DNA of 64,000 bases from Acetothermia bacterium UBA7521 (GCA_002479455.1 DLNB01000045.1:1-64000), one strand, 5' to 3'; numbered from the stretch's first letter, positions 16,766-25,391 are shown. The notes: generated by a model from the sequence alone, not told the origin. Translations and numbers: made by a program.

Positions 16766-18265
16766 GTGATCGAGCTCGATGGGCATCTCACGCCGACGGA
16801 CGCAGAGGCGATCATCCTCGGGGGAACCCCCGTCGCCCTCGCCGCGTCCGCCCGGGCCAAGGTCGAAGCCTCGCACAAGGCGCTCCAGGCGATCCTCGCC
16901 CGTAGCGAACCCGTATACGGCGTGAACACCGGGTTCGGGGCCCTGTCTACGGTGCGCATTCCCGAGACGGACCTGGTCCAACTCCAGAGGAACATTGTCC
17001 TCTCCCACGCCACCGGGGTCGGCGCTCCCCTTCCCGACGCGATCGTGGGGGGGATGCTCCTGTTTCGCTTGAACTCGTTCCTGCAAGGCGCAAGCGGAGT
17101 CCGACCGGAAGTCGTAGACCACCTGGTGGGGATGCTCAACGCCGGGGTGTGTCCGCTGATCCCCGAGCAAGGTTCGGTGGGCTCGTCGGGCGACCTCGTG
17201 CCGCTGGCGCACCTCGCCCTTCCGCTGCTGGGGGAAGGCCGGGCCCGGTTCGGGGGCGAGGAGCTTCCCGGCGGAGAGGCCCTGCGCCGGGCGGGACTGA
17301 CACCGCTGGCCGACTTGGCGCCGAAGGAAGGGCTCGCCCTCCTCAACGGAACCGCGTACATGCTCGCCTGCCTCTTTCTCGCCTGGCTCTGGGGATGGAG
17401 ATCGCTCCAGACGGCGCTGGGGTTCGCCGCTCTCTCCTTTCAGGCCCTCCGTGGGCGGATGGAAGCCCTGGACGCACGCATCCACGCCCTACGCCCTCAT
17501 CCTGGACAGGTCCAGGTCGCGGCGTGGCTGCGGGAGCTCCTCTCCGGCAGCGCGCTCACCGACTCGCACCAGGCCGATGTCCAGGATCCGTACTCGCTGC
17601 GCTGCCTCCCCCAGCTCCTCGGTCCGGTGGTCGAGACTCTGTGGGCGGTCGAGGGACGACTGCGGGTAGAGATGAACGCCGCCACGGACAACCCGCTCAT
17701 CCTTCCCGAGGGGCGCGGAACCGCGCTCGCCGGGGGGAATTTCCACGGGGAGATCCTCGCCTTCGCCGCGGAGTGGCTGGGGATCGCGCTCGCCGAGCTA
17801 GGGGCGTCCTGCGAGCGAAGGCTGAGCGTCCTCCTCACCGCGGAGGGGCGGGGCCTCCCGCCGTTCCTCTCCCCGGAACCCGGAACGGGCTCCGGCCTGA
17901 TGCTCCTCCAGTACACGGCGGCCGCGCTCGCCGCGGAGAACAAGGTCCTCGCCCACCCAGCAGCGGTGGACTCGATCCCCACTTCGGGAGGCAAGGAGGA
18001 CCACAACGCGATGGGCGGCACATCGGCCTGGAAGACGCTCCGCATCGCGGAGAACGCTCTGTCTCAGGTTGCGTTGGAGGGCGTGGCGGCGCGGTGGGCG
18101 GTGGCCCTGGCCGGCGAAGAGGACCTGTCCCCGGCGAGTCGCCCCCTGTACAAGGCCCTGTGTGGGCTCGTACCGCCGCCGGGCGAGGACCGGTACCTCG
18201 GCGAGGAGATCGAGCGGGTCCGTCAGGCGATCCGGCAAGGAGGGCTGAACCACCATGAGCTATAG
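16766..18265 (+). CDS. hutH: Histidine ammonia-lyase (MIO family), unusual SSG motif
   Basis: 499-residue aromatic amino-acid ammonia-lyase; next to hutI it should deaminate histidine to urocanate. Family blocks: YGVNTGFGAL at residues 51-60, NIVLSHATGVG, GSVGSSGDLVPLAH at residues 136-149, QDPYSLRCLPQ and KEDHNAMG. The catalytic MIO cofactor normally forms from Ala-Ser-Gly; here the tripeptide is Ser-Ser-Gly (140-142), keeping the central serine. GTG start, with a -10 box 8 nt upstream and no Shine-Dalgarno. Overlaps era by 11 nt. Confidence 0.9.
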   Translation: MIELDGHLTPTDAEAIILGGTPVALAASARAKVEASHKALQAILARSEPVYGVNTGFGALSTVRIPETDLVQLQRNIVLSHATGVGAPLPDAIVGGMLLFRLNSFLQGASGVRPEVVDHLVGMLNAGVCPLIPEQGSVGSSGDLVPLAHLALPLLGEGRARFGGEELPGGEALRRAGLTPLADLAPKEGLALLNGTAYMLACLFLAWLWGWRSLQTALGFAALSFQALRGRMEALDARIHALRPHPGQVQVAAWLRELLSGSALTDSHQADVQDPYSLRCLPQLLGPVVETLWAVEGRLRVEMNAATDNPLILPEGRGTALAGGNFHGEILAFAAEWLGIALAELGASCERRLSVLLTAEGRGLPPFLSPEPGTGSGLMLLQYTAAALAAENKVLAHPAAVDSIPTSGGKEDHNAMGGTSAWKTLRIAENALSQVALEGVAARWAVALAGEEDLSPASRPLYKALCGLVPPPGEDRYLGEEIERVRQAIRQGGLNHHEL

Positions 18266-19142
18266 AACGGGCACCGTCGCAGTGGTCGGCCGGACGAACG
18301 TCGGCAAGTCCACGTTCATCAACGCCGTCGTCGGCCGGAAGGTGGTCATCGTCTCCTCGCGGCCCCAGACGACGCGGAACCGCATCCGCTGCATCCTCAC
18401 CACCCCCGACGCCCAGGTCGTGTTCGTGGACACGCCCGGTCTCCACCAGCCGGTGAACAAGCTGTCCGCTCGGCTCCAGCGGGAAGCGCTGCGCTCCCTC
18501 GCCGGGCTGGATGCGGTCGCGTACATGGTCGAGCCGAGCGGGCAGGTGGACTCCTACGACGCCCTGATGCTGTCCCGCATTCAGACGCTGCCCTGCCCGA
18601 AGATCCTTCTCGTGAACAAGAGCGATCAGGCCCGGGGGAACGCCCTCCCCGAGACCCTCCTCGCCTACGACCGGCTGGAGATGTTCTCGGACATCGTGCC
18701 CATCTCCTCGACCAAGGGCACCAACCTCGATCGGGCCCTCGCCGTGATCATCGGCCACCTTCCGGAGGGCACGCCCGCCTACGAAGAGGGAGTGTCCACC
18801 GACCGCCCGCTCGCGTTCGTCGCCGCGGAAACCGTGCGCGAGAAGGTGTACGCGGAGACCTACCAGGAGCTCCCGTACGCGACCGCGGTCACCATCGAGG
18901 AGATCGAGGAGCGAGCCGATCCGCCGCTCACGTCAATCTACGCCACGGTGGTCGTGGCCAAGGAGTCGCAGAAGGCGATCGTCATCGGGAGCCGCGGCGC
19001 GAAGCTGAAGGAGATCGGGACCCAAGCCCGGGTGGACTTGGAGAACCTCCTCGGCCACAAGGTGTTCCTCTCCCTTCACGTGAAGGTGAAGCCTAAGTGG
19101 ACGGAGGACGAGGCCGAGGTCGCCCGCCTCACCGGCGACTGA
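18255..19142 (+). CDS. era: GTPase Era
   Basis: Ribosome-assembly GTPase that binds the 3' end of 16S rRNA. 295 residues: G1 GRTNVGKSTFIN, G2 with TTRNRIRCI, G3 DTPGLHQP, G4 NKSD, then a C-terminal KH domain (VVVAKESQKAIVIGSRGAKLKEIG, around residues 230-253). Typical length. Starts inside the end of hutH with an ATG following GGAGGG and is likely co-transcribed with it. Confidence 0.96.
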   Translation: MSYRTGTVAVVGRTNVGKSTFINAVVGRKVVIVSSRPQTTRNRIRCILTTPDAQVVFVDTPGLHQPVNKLSARLQREALRSLAGLDAVAYMVEPSGQVDSYDALMLSRIQTLPCPKILLVNKSDQARGNALPETLLAYDRLEMFSDIVPISSTKGTNLDRALAVIIGHLPEGTPAYEEGVSTDRPLAFVAAETVREKVYAETYQELPYATAVTIEEIEERADPPLTSIYATVVVAKESQKAIVIGSRGAKLKEIGTQARVDLENLLGHKVFLSLHVKVKPKWTEDEAEVARLTGD

Positions 19143-19181
19143 AGCGCAGGCAACGCGTCCGCGGAACCTTCGGCCGAGGAC

Positions 19182-19286
19182 TCGTTGCCCGTCGTCCGTT
19201 ACCCGTGGTCCGTAATCCTGTTGCCCCGTCGAACCGGGCCGATACGGTCCGCGGATCACGGACAACGGATCACAGATCTCTGTGCC
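19182..19286 (-). repeat. Dispersed intergenic repeat, copy 1 (inverted)
   Basis: Read on the minus strand, this roughly 105-bp stretch matches the sequence at 25950-26056 over almost its whole length, from the GGCACAGAGATC end to the GACGGGCAACGAG end, with scattered substitutions. Both copies are intergenic. It lies between era and glnS and fills most of that 199-nt gap. The internal motif GTCCGTAATCC and relatives recur several times inside each copy. Confidence 0.75.
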
Positions 19287-19341
19287 GTAGGTCCGCGGAC
19301 ACCGGGTTCTCCCAGGGGTCGACTGGGGTAAGATCGCCTCC

Positions 19342-21045
19342 ATGCCCAGCGACGTGACCGAGCCGGTGGACTTCATCCGCGAGATCATCCGCGACGACCT
19401 CCAGACGGGGAGGTTCGACCGGGTGCACACCCGGTTCCCCCCCGAGCCGAACGCCTACCTCCACATCGGCCACGCCCAGGCGATCCTCCTCAGCTACGGG
19501 ATCGCCCAGGAGTTCGGGGGCAAGTTCAACCTCCGCTTCGATGACACGAACCCGGAGAAGGAAAGCCTCGAGTATGTGGAGGCGATCAAGCACGACGCGC
19601 GCTGGCTGGGGGCGGACTGGGAGGATCGCGAGTTCTACGCCTCGGACTACTTCGAGCAGCTCTACCGGTGGGCCGAGGAGCTCATCCGCAAGGGTGTGGC
19701 CTACGTATGCGACCTGTCCCCGGAGGAGCTGAGCCAGACCCGCGGCCAGCCGATCCGCGACGGAGACCGCGTTATCACCCCACCAGGGGTGGAGAGTCCG
19801 TACCGAAACCGGTCTGTGGAGAAAAACCTCGACCTGTTCCGTCGGATGCGGGCCGGCGAGTTCCCCACCGGGGCCAAGACCCTGCGCGCCAAGATCGACA
19901 TGGCCCACCCCAACCTCAACATGCGCGACCCGGTCATGTACCGGATCCTCCACGCCTGCCACCACCGCACCGGTGATGCGTGGTGCATCTACCCGAGCTA
20001 CGACTGGGCGCACGGGCAGTCGGACTCGATCGAGGGGATCACCCACTCCATCTGCACCCTGGAGTTCGAGAACCACCGCCCGCTGTACGACTGGTTCCTC
20101 GACCAGCTCGGCGTGCACCATCCCCGGCAGATCGAGTTCGCGCGGCTCAACCTGACCTACACCATGACGAGCAAGCGGCGCCTGCTCCGCCTTGTCCAGG
20201 AGGGGCACGCCCGAGGACTCGACGACCCCCGGGTGCCGACGATCGCTGGGATCCGCCGCCGCGGGTACACGCCGGAAGCGATCGCCGACTTCGTCCGCCG
20301 GATCGGCGTTTCCAAGTCCGAGAGCGTCCGCGAAATCGAGCTTCTCGAACACTGCCTGCGGGATGACCTGAACAGGCGCGCCCCGCGGCGGATGGCGGTT
20401 CTGGAGCCCCTGAAGCTCGTGATCACGAACTACCCGGAGGGAAAGGTCGACCAGTTCGACGCGGTGAACAACCCCGAGGACCCCGCGTACGGAACGCGGA
20501 GGGTCCCGTTTTCCCGGGAGATTTGGATCGAGCGGGAGGACTTCATGGAGAGCCCCGTGTCCGGGTTCTTTCGCCTCGCCCCGGGGCGGGAGGTGCGCCT
20601 TCGCTACGCGTACCTCGTGAAGTGCGTGGACGTCGTGAAGGATGGGTCGGGGAGGGTGGTCGAGGTCCGCTGCACCTACGACCCGGTGACGCGGGGGGGC
20701 GATGCCCCCGACGGGCGGAAGGTGAAGGCGACCCTGCACTGGGTGTCCGCCCGTCATGCCGTGGACGGCGAGGTCCGGCTCTACGACCGGCTGTTCACCG
20801 TCTCCGATCCCCTCGACGTGCCGGAGGGAGAGGACTGGATCGCCAACGTGAACCCGAGCTCCCTCGTCGTGCTCACGGGCTGCAAGCTCGAACCGAGCCT
20901 GGCCGAGGTCGAGCCGGGGGAGCGGTTCCAGTTCGAGCGCAAAGGGTACTTCTGCGTGGACCCCGACAGCCGGCCCGGGGTGCCCGTGTTCAACCGCACC
21001 ACCACCCTCCGCGACACCTGGGCCAAGGTTCAAGGACGGGCGTAG
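19342..21045 (+). CDS. glnS: Glutaminyl-tRNA synthetase
   Basis: Class I synthetase that charges tRNA-Gln. 567 residues, close to the bacterial GlnRS length. The HIGH motif is in [11 protein letters not shown] (near residue 38), [11 protein letters not shown] follows, the KMSKS equivalent is TMTSKRRLL, and the C-terminal part has the GlnRS beta-barrels ([23 protein letters not shown]). The ending [11 protein letters not shown] is also GlnRS-like rather than GluRS. TAAGAT (19329-19334) is 7 nt before the ATG with no Shine-Dalgarno, so probably leaderless. Many bacteria use GatCAB instead, so glnS may be an acquired gene. Confidence 0.95.
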   Translation: MPSDVTEPVDFIREIIRDDLQTGRFDRVHTRFPPEPNAYLHIGHAQAILLSYGIAQEFGGKFNLRFDDTNPEKESLEYVEAIKHDARWLGADWEDREFYASDYFEQLYRWAEELIRKGVAYVCDLSPEELSQTRGQPIRDGDRVITPPGVESPYRNRSVEKNLDLFRRMRAGEFPTGAKTLRAKIDMAHPNLNMRDPVMYRILHACHHRTGDAWCIYPSYDWAHGQSDSIEGITHSICTLEFENHRPLYDWFLDQLGVHHPRQIEFARLNLTYTMTSKRRLLRLVQEGHARGLDDPRVPTIAGIRRRGYTPEAIADFVRRIGVSKSESVREIELLEHCLRDDLNRRAPRRMAVLEPLKLVITNYPEGKVDQFDAVNNPEDPAYGTRRVPFSREIWIEREDFMESPVSGFFRLAPGREVRLRYAYLVKCVDVVKDGSGRVVEVRCTYDPVTRGGDAPDGRKVKATLHWVSARHAVDGEVRLYDRLFTVSDPLDVPEGEDWIANVNPSSLVVLTGCKLEPSLAEVEPGERFQFERKGYFCVDPDSRPGVPVFNRTTTLRDTWAKVQGRA

Positions 21046-21079
21046 CACAGCGCCCCGCCCAACGGGGGATCAACAGGAC

Positions 21080-21108
21080 TTGACCATCACCCCAAGTGTT
21101 GCTACTAT
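21080..21108 (+). promoter_or_regulatory. Promoter of the RiPP-like operon
   Basis: TTGACC (21080-21085), exactly 17 nt spacer, TACTAT (21103-21108): one of the best sigma-70-type promoters in the window. Transcription would start near 21115, giving a short leader with a clear Shine-Dalgarno before the regulator ATG at 21140. Confidence 0.75.
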
Positions 21109-21119
21109 CCTACGTATAT

Positions 21120-21131
21120 CCGTAACTACGG
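21120..21131. promoter_or_regulatory. Palindrome, candidate operator for the ArsR-like regulator
   Basis: CCGTAACTACGG is a 12-nt inverted repeat (CCGTA-AC-TACGG) immediately after the predicted transcription start and just before the GGAGG ribosome site. Its position suits autoregulation by the winged-helix protein encoded next. Confidence 0.45.
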
Positions 21132-21139
21132 AGGACAAC

Positions 21140-21733
21140 ATGGCGTTGAAGTGGGACCTGGGGCACCTGGAGGCCGAACTCCGCCAGCTGGCCGATGCCC
21201 TTGCTGGCCTCCAGCGAGGGACCTTTGCACCTGATGAGCAGGCCACGGCCGCTCTGGTGGCGGCCACCCCGCCCTCGGGAATCGGCGGGGTGGTGGCCGA
21301 AGCCTTGCGGTCGTTGCAGGTGAGACTTGGGGAGAGGGAGGGCGTTCAGGTCCTCATCGTCGGAATCCGCCGCGGGCCGGAAGGTCGGGCCACCACCTGG
21401 TGCGAGCATTTCTCCGACGAGGCTGTCCCCAAGGTCTTACGGGACCCAGGACTCCTCCGTACCCTCGAGCTCGTCGCCCACGGGGAGAGGCTGCGCCTCC
21501 TGTGGGCACTGGCCTCGGGGGCCACGGGGTCGGCGGAGGCCATGGACCGGAGCGGTCTCTCCCAAGGCCAGTTCTACCACCACCTCAGGGCCCTCGAGGC
21601 GGCGGGCATGGTGCGCAAGGTCACCCGCGACCTGTACGAACCCACGATCCACGGGACCTCCGCCCTCTTCACCATCCTCGCTGCCTTGGCCTACATCGGG
21701 CACGGAGAGCCAGCGGAGGGGGAGGAGGAATGA
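21140..21733 (+). CDS. ArsR-like winged-helix transcriptional regulator
   Basis: 197 residues. The N-terminal half (WDLGHLEAELRQLADALAGL) is helical and probably coiled coil; the C-terminal half has an ArsR/GntR-type winged helix: a helix before LVAHGERLRLLWALASG, then the recognition helix SGLSQGQFYHHLRALEAAGMV. The ATG at 21140 is chosen because GGAGG sits 5 nt upstream and follows a strong promoter. No metal-binding cysteine pair is seen, so it is not an obvious metal sensor. The start of the ABC exporter overlaps its stop (ATGA), so it is likely the dedicated regulator of the exporter/peptide/radical SAM operon. Confidence 0.75.
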   Translation: MALKWDLGHLEAELRQLADALAGLQRGTFAPDEQATAALVAATPPSGIGGVVAEALRSLQVRLGEREGVQVLIVGIRRGPEGRATTWCEHFSDEAVPKVLRDPGLLRTLELVAHGERLRLLWALASGATGSAEAMDRSGLSQGQFYHHLRALEAAGMVRKVTRDLYEPTIHGTSALFTILAALAYIGHGEPAEGEEE

Positions 21734-23460
21734 AGGGCTCGCTGGCGCGATTCTTCGCGCGGTTCATCCTCCCCCGGTGGGGGCAGGGCCTGACCCTCCT
21801 CGGCCTCATGGTCGCCTCCACCGCCGTCACGTTTCCCATCCCGCTTGTGGTGAGACTGATCATCGACCGGGTCATCCCCCAGGGCCGGGTCGACCTCCTA
21901 GCGGGGTGGGGGGCAGGGCTGGTGTTCCTCGTGGCCCTCCAGGCCGGGCTGGCCTACGCCACCCAGTACCGGACGGTGGTCATGCAGGAACGGCTGCTCT
22001 TGGACGTCCAGGTGGCGCTCTTGGACCATGTACTGCAGTTGCCCCACGCGTTCTTCCAGGAGCGGCAGGTGGGGTACCTCATGGCCCGGATCCGCAGTGA
22101 CCCCGCGGTGGCCAAGGACTTCCTCTTCGGAGGCCTGAACCTGGCCAGCGACGCCCTGTTCGTTGCCGTGGGCGCGGGGCTCCTCCTCTACCTCGATTGG
22201 CGGATGGCGCTCCTGGCGCTGGCAATCCTGCCCGCGTTGGCGCTTGCTTCCAAACGGCTGAACACGCGGATGGGGGAGTTCTGTCGGGATATCCAAGAAG
22301 GAGACGCGCGGGTATCCCAGGAACTGGGAGAGGGACTGAACGCTGCCCTCACCGCCCGCCTATTCGGCCTGCGCTCGTGGATTGCCGACCGGGTATCGGG
22401 GGCGTTCACGTTCCTTCAGGAGGCCAACGTGCGCACGAACACTTTCGCAGCTGCGGCCGGAGGGGTGCTCACGTTCATCACCGGTGTCGGGCCGATGCTC
22501 CTCGTCGCCATCGGTGGGTATGGTGTGATCCGGGGCCAGCTCACCCTGGGTACAGTGATCGCCTTCATGACCCTCCTCAGTTATCTCTATAGGCCTACAC
22601 AGAGCATGATTACCACCCGACTGAACCTTGAGCGGGCCAAGGTCGCCGCGGAGCGGGTGCTGGAGCTTCTCGACAAGGAGCCCGAGGACAACAGAGGTAT
22701 CTCCCTGCCCGCGCCGACAGGACGTATCGAGGTTAGGGACCTCTCCTTCGCCTACCCCAACGGGAAGGCGGCCCTGCGGCATGTCGCCCTCCGTGTCGAG
22801 CCAGCAGAATGGGTAGCCCTGGTGGGGCACACCGGCTCCGGGAAGTCCACCTTGCTTTCCCTCCTCCTGCGGCTGTTTCCCATTCCGGAAGGGACGATCT
22901 GGGTCGACGGCCAGGACGTCGCACAGCTTTCCTTGTCTTCCCTCCGCCGCGAGGTCCTTCTGGTCAGCCAGGATGTATTCCTGTTCTCTGGGACGGTGCT
23001 AGAGAACGTCCGTCTCGCCCGCGCGAGGGTCACCGACGAGGAGGCGATCGCGGTGGCCCAGGCGCTGGGAGCGGACGGGTTCATCCGCGGGCTGCCCGAT
23101 GGGTACAGGACGCTGGTGGGGGAGCGGGGAGCGAAGCTCTCCGGCGGGCAGCGCCAGCTGATCGCCCTGGCCCGCGCCGTACTCCGGCGGCCGAAGGTCC
23201 TGCTCCTCGACGAGGGCACTTCCGCCTTGGACTCCGAGTCCGAAGCGAGAGTACTCCAGGCCATCCGAACCCTCTTGCCGACGACCACAGTGACCCTGGC
23301 GGCGCACCGATTGTCCACGGTGTGGGCCGCAGACCGGATCGTGGTCCTCAAGGATGGGCGCGTAGTGCAGGAAGGCCGACACGATGAGCTCTTTGCTGCG
23401 CCGGGCGAGTACCGGGAGGTGTTCGCCGAGCAGCTGGTGGGGGCGAAGGAGGAACAGTGA
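21730..23460 (+). CDS. ABC exporter (membrane domain fused to ATPase), probable peptide exporter
   Basis: 576-residue half transporter. The N-terminal part has about six membrane helices (first segment WGQGLTLLGLMVASTAVTF), and the ATPase carries Walker A GHTGSGKSTLLSLLLRLFP, the signature LSGGQRQLIALARAVL and Walker B VLLLDEGTSALDSE with the H-loop LAAHRLSTV. There is no N-terminal C39 peptidase domain, so it would export but not cleave a precursor. It overlaps the regulator by 4 nt and the first small peptide gene by 4 nt. Its place suggests export of the modified peptide; a multidrug role is the alternative. Confidence 0.88.
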   Translation: MKGSLARFFARFILPRWGQGLTLLGLMVASTAVTFPIPLVVRLIIDRVIPQGRVDLLAGWGAGLVFLVALQAGLAYATQYRTVVMQERLLLDVQVALLDHVLQLPHAFFQERQVGYLMARIRSDPAVAKDFLFGGLNLASDALFVAVGAGLLLYLDWRMALLALAILPALALASKRLNTRMGEFCRDIQEGDARVSQELGEGLNAALTARLFGLRSWIADRVSGAFTFLQEANVRTNTFAAAAGGVLTFITGVGPMLLVAIGGYGVIRGQLTLGTVIAFMTLLSYLYRPTQSMITTRLNLERAKVAAERVLELLDKEPEDNRGISLPAPTGRIEVRDLSFAYPNGKAALRHVALRVEPAEWVALVGHTGSGKSTLLSLLLRLFPIPEGTIWVDGQDVAQLSLSSLRREVLLVSQDVFLFSGTVLENVRLARARVTDEEAIAVAQALGADGFIRGLPDGYRTLVGERGAKLSGGQRQLIALARAVLRRPKVLLLDEGTSALDSESEARVLQAIRTLLPTTTVTLAAHRLSTVWAADRIVVLKDGRVVQEGRHDELFAAPGEYREVFAEQLVGAKEEQ

Positions 23461-23660
23461 GCTTCAAGATCGTGCTGGAAGTCGGCGGGGCTGACGTCTT
23501 CCGCCTCTGCCCATGCAGTTGTGAGCCCGGGGCAGGGAGGGGAGCAGGCGAAGGAAGGTCCGCCAGAAGATACCAGAAATCCGGGATGTGGGGCAATACC
23601 CGGCGCCCCTGTTCTTTGGGAGAGAAGACTCGCTCGAAGAAGCCTACCGAAAGGAGGTGA
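23457..23660 (+). CDS. Small Cys-containing peptide, possible RiPP precursor
   Basis: 67-residue product, not recognised. AAGGAGG ends 4 nt before the GTG, and the GTG overlaps the exporter stop, so translation looks real. The N-terminal part reads FKIV near residue 3, then a CPCSC cluster at residues 18-22 and a Gly-rich stretch. The following peptide gene has the same plan (FRIV, CxCxCxC, Gly-rich tail), so the two could be paralogous substrates of the radical SAM enzyme. The C-terminal 35 residues are basic and have no counterpart in the second peptide. Its stop codon lies within the Shine-Dalgarno of the next gene. Confidence 0.55.
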   Translation: MSFKIVLEVGGADVFRLCPCSCEPGAGRGAGEGRSARRYQKSGMWGNTRRPCSLGEKTRSKKPTERR

Positions 23661-23665
23661 AGACC

Positions 23666-23794
23666 ATGGAGAAATTCAGGATTGTGCATGCAGCAAGCCC
23701 GATTCCTGGGCCACAGCCCATGGGCTGCAAGTGCGGCTGCGGGTGCGCTGGCGGCGCAGGGGGAGGAGAGGGCTCGGGAGACCTCCCGTTCTAG
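23666..23794 (+). CDS. Cys/Gly-rich RiPP precursor peptide candidate
   Basis: 42 residues, too short for routine gene calling. A perfect Shine-Dalgarno (AAGGAGGTGA, 23651-23660) stands 5 nt before the ATG, which sets this start over a longer upstream in-frame GTG at 23588. The first 19 residues (MEKFRIVHAASPIPGPQPM) would be the leader and the rest the core: cysteines at 21, 23, 25 and 27 spaced by single residues, then a Gly-rich tail ending DLPF. Position directly before a PqqD-radical SAM-SPASM gene and after an exporter is that of a radical SAM RiPP substrate. The modification (for example thioether bridges) is unknown. Confidence 0.7.
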   Translation: MEKFRIVHAASPIPGPQPMGCKCGCGCAGGAGGGEGSGDLPF

Positions 23795-23866
23795 CCTAGG
23801 CGGATCTCCCTACAAGGACGAGTAACAGCAGATGGGGGCGCCGGGTGTTTCTCAAAGGAGGGAGAC

Positions 23867-25225
23867 CTGAACTACAAGCTGCGCTCGACCGTGATCCATC
23901 AGGTGCGGCGAGGCTGGCATTTGTTCTGGGATCAGGAAACCGTCGCGTGGACCCTCACGGACGACACGGGAGCATCTGCGCTCGAGTCCCTGCGACGTCC
24001 CCAGACCGTGCACCAAGTTGCTGTCAAGCTCGCAATGCAGACCGGCTACAGCGTCTCTGACGTTCGCCCAGAGGTCGCCCGCCTCATTGATTCGGCGGTG
24101 AGGTGCGGGGTGGTCGAGGCGGATCGTGAACCCCGTCGAGCCCCTGAACCCACCGCGACCGACTGTGCTCCCCACCCTGCGTTTCTCTATCTCCACCTCA
24201 CCTCAAGGTGCAATCTCCGGTGTTCTTACTGCTATGCGTCCCCTGGGCCCAACAAGGAGCGCGAAGGACGTGACATTCCCTTTGAGGTGGCCCGCGAGGT
24301 CCTTCATCAAGCCCAGGGCCTCGGTGTGGAGAACGTGGTCATCACGGGCGGGGAACCGCTCCTTCACCCCCGGGCCGTGGAGCTTATTGAGGAGGCCAAG
24401 CGGTTGGGGTACCGGGTGAACCTTCTGACCAATGGCCTACGGATCGAGCGTCCGGTCGCGTGGCGGTCGGCAATAGCCTGTGAGCAAGTCACCATCAGTC
24501 TGGATTCGGCGGACCCGACGCTCCACGACCTCCACCGTGGGCACGGCAGCCATAGGCGCGCATCCAGGGCGATCGCCGTCCTCCGCAAGGTCGGGTTCTG
24601 CCACGTGGTGGCCGCAGGGGTGCTTACGCGTCACAACCAACACGAACGCCACGAGGACTTCGAGACCTACGCAAGGAGCCTGGGTGCGGAAAGGGTATCC
24701 CGGGCGCCGTACATCCTACAAGGGGATGCCCGTGATGCATGGCTGCGTCCCCACTTTGCCTCCTTCTTGGCCCGTCTGCGGCAGGAACTCGACGTCGCGA
24801 TCGAACGGGCCCGGCCTCGGGAGGAAAGGCCTGGCTTGGTCTGGCGGGACCGGTGTGGTGCGGCGTTCGGGGTGGTGGCCATCGGCGCCGACGGAGTGGT
24901 CTACCCGTGTCAAGGCCTGATGCGCCCGGAGTTCGCCGCCGGCAGCCTCCGAGAGGAGCCGCTGGAGAGGATCTACACGCAGGCACCGGTCCTCACCGAG
25001 TTCCGGGCGATCACGGTCGCGGACATCCCCGGATGCAGCCGTTGTGCGTACCGTTTCCTCTGCGGCGGAGGGTGTCGGGCGCTGGCCTATAACGTCACCC
25101 GCGACATCACCGCTCCGATCCCGGGGGAGTACTGCGCCCTCGCCCAACTCCTCGCCCAGTGGCGGCTGTGGGGGACAGCACTCGGCCAGATGCCCCTCTC
25201 GGCTCCTGCTGAGGTGCCGCTCTAG
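23867..25225 (+). CDS. PqqD-radical SAM-SPASM peptide maturase
   Basis: Radical SAM enzyme of the PqqE/sactisynthase type. The first roughly 80 residues form a PqqD-like (RRE) peptide-recognition domain, followed by the radical SAM cluster motif CNLRCSYCYASPG near residue 115, VITGGEPLLHP, and a C-terminal SPASM region with paired cysteine motifs (YPCQGL, CSRCAYRFLCGGGCRALAYN) for auxiliary FeS clusters. Start: AAAGGAGGG ends 5 nt before a CTG at 23867, while the GTG at 23891 has no ribosome site; I take the CTG (or a mutated ATG) as the start, giving 452 residues. Expected to modify the adjacent Cys-rich peptide. Confidence 0.85.
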   Translation: MNYKLRSTVIHQVRRGWHLFWDQETVAWTLTDDTGASALESLRRPQTVHQVAVKLAMQTGYSVSDVRPEVARLIDSAVRCGVVEADREPRRAPEPTATDCAPHPAFLYLHLTSRCNLRCSYCYASPGPNKEREGRDIPFEVAREVLHQAQGLGVENVVITGGEPLLHPRAVELIEEAKRLGYRVNLLTNGLRIERPVAWRSAIACEQVTISLDSADPTLHDLHRGHGSHRRASRAIAVLRKVGFCHVVAAGVLTRHNQHERHEDFETYARSLGAERVSRAPYILQGDARDAWLRPHFASFLARLRQELDVAIERARPREERPGLVWRDRCGAAFGVVAIGADGVVYPCQGLMRPEFAAGSLREEPLERIYTQAPVLTEFRAITVADIPGCSRCAYRFLCGGGCRALAYNVTRDITAPIPGEYCALAQLLAQWRLWGTALGQMPLSAPAEVPL

Positions 25226-25300
25226 CCAGCCCCTCGCAGCTCCGCCCGTTGTCACGGGCCCGCTCGGACGGGGACAGTGGCACGCTATGCTTCCCCCCGC

Positions 25301-25380
25301 ATGGAACTGCGCGAGGATTCGGTGATCGAGCCGGTCCGGGAAGGCGCGAGCTACCAGACCTACGAGTGGCCCTGTTCAAG
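25301..25380 (+). pseudogene. Truncated duplicate of the GNAT gene start
   Basis: The stretch from about 25285 to 25372 repeats, with few changes, the promoter-proximal region and first codons of the acyltransferase gene at 26093 (MELRxDxVIEPVRxGAxY in both). Homology ends after about 24 codons and the frame then runs into the hicA region. It is a remnant of duplication or of an insertion that displaced the gene. Confidence 0.7.
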
Positions 25381-25391
25381 GCGAACGGAAG

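Noticed and set aside
23588..23794. 68-residue version of the second small peptide starting at GTG 23588
   Set aside because: No ribosome site at that GTG, whereas a perfect Shine-Dalgarno precedes the ATG at 23666; the upstream part also overlaps the first peptide gene.
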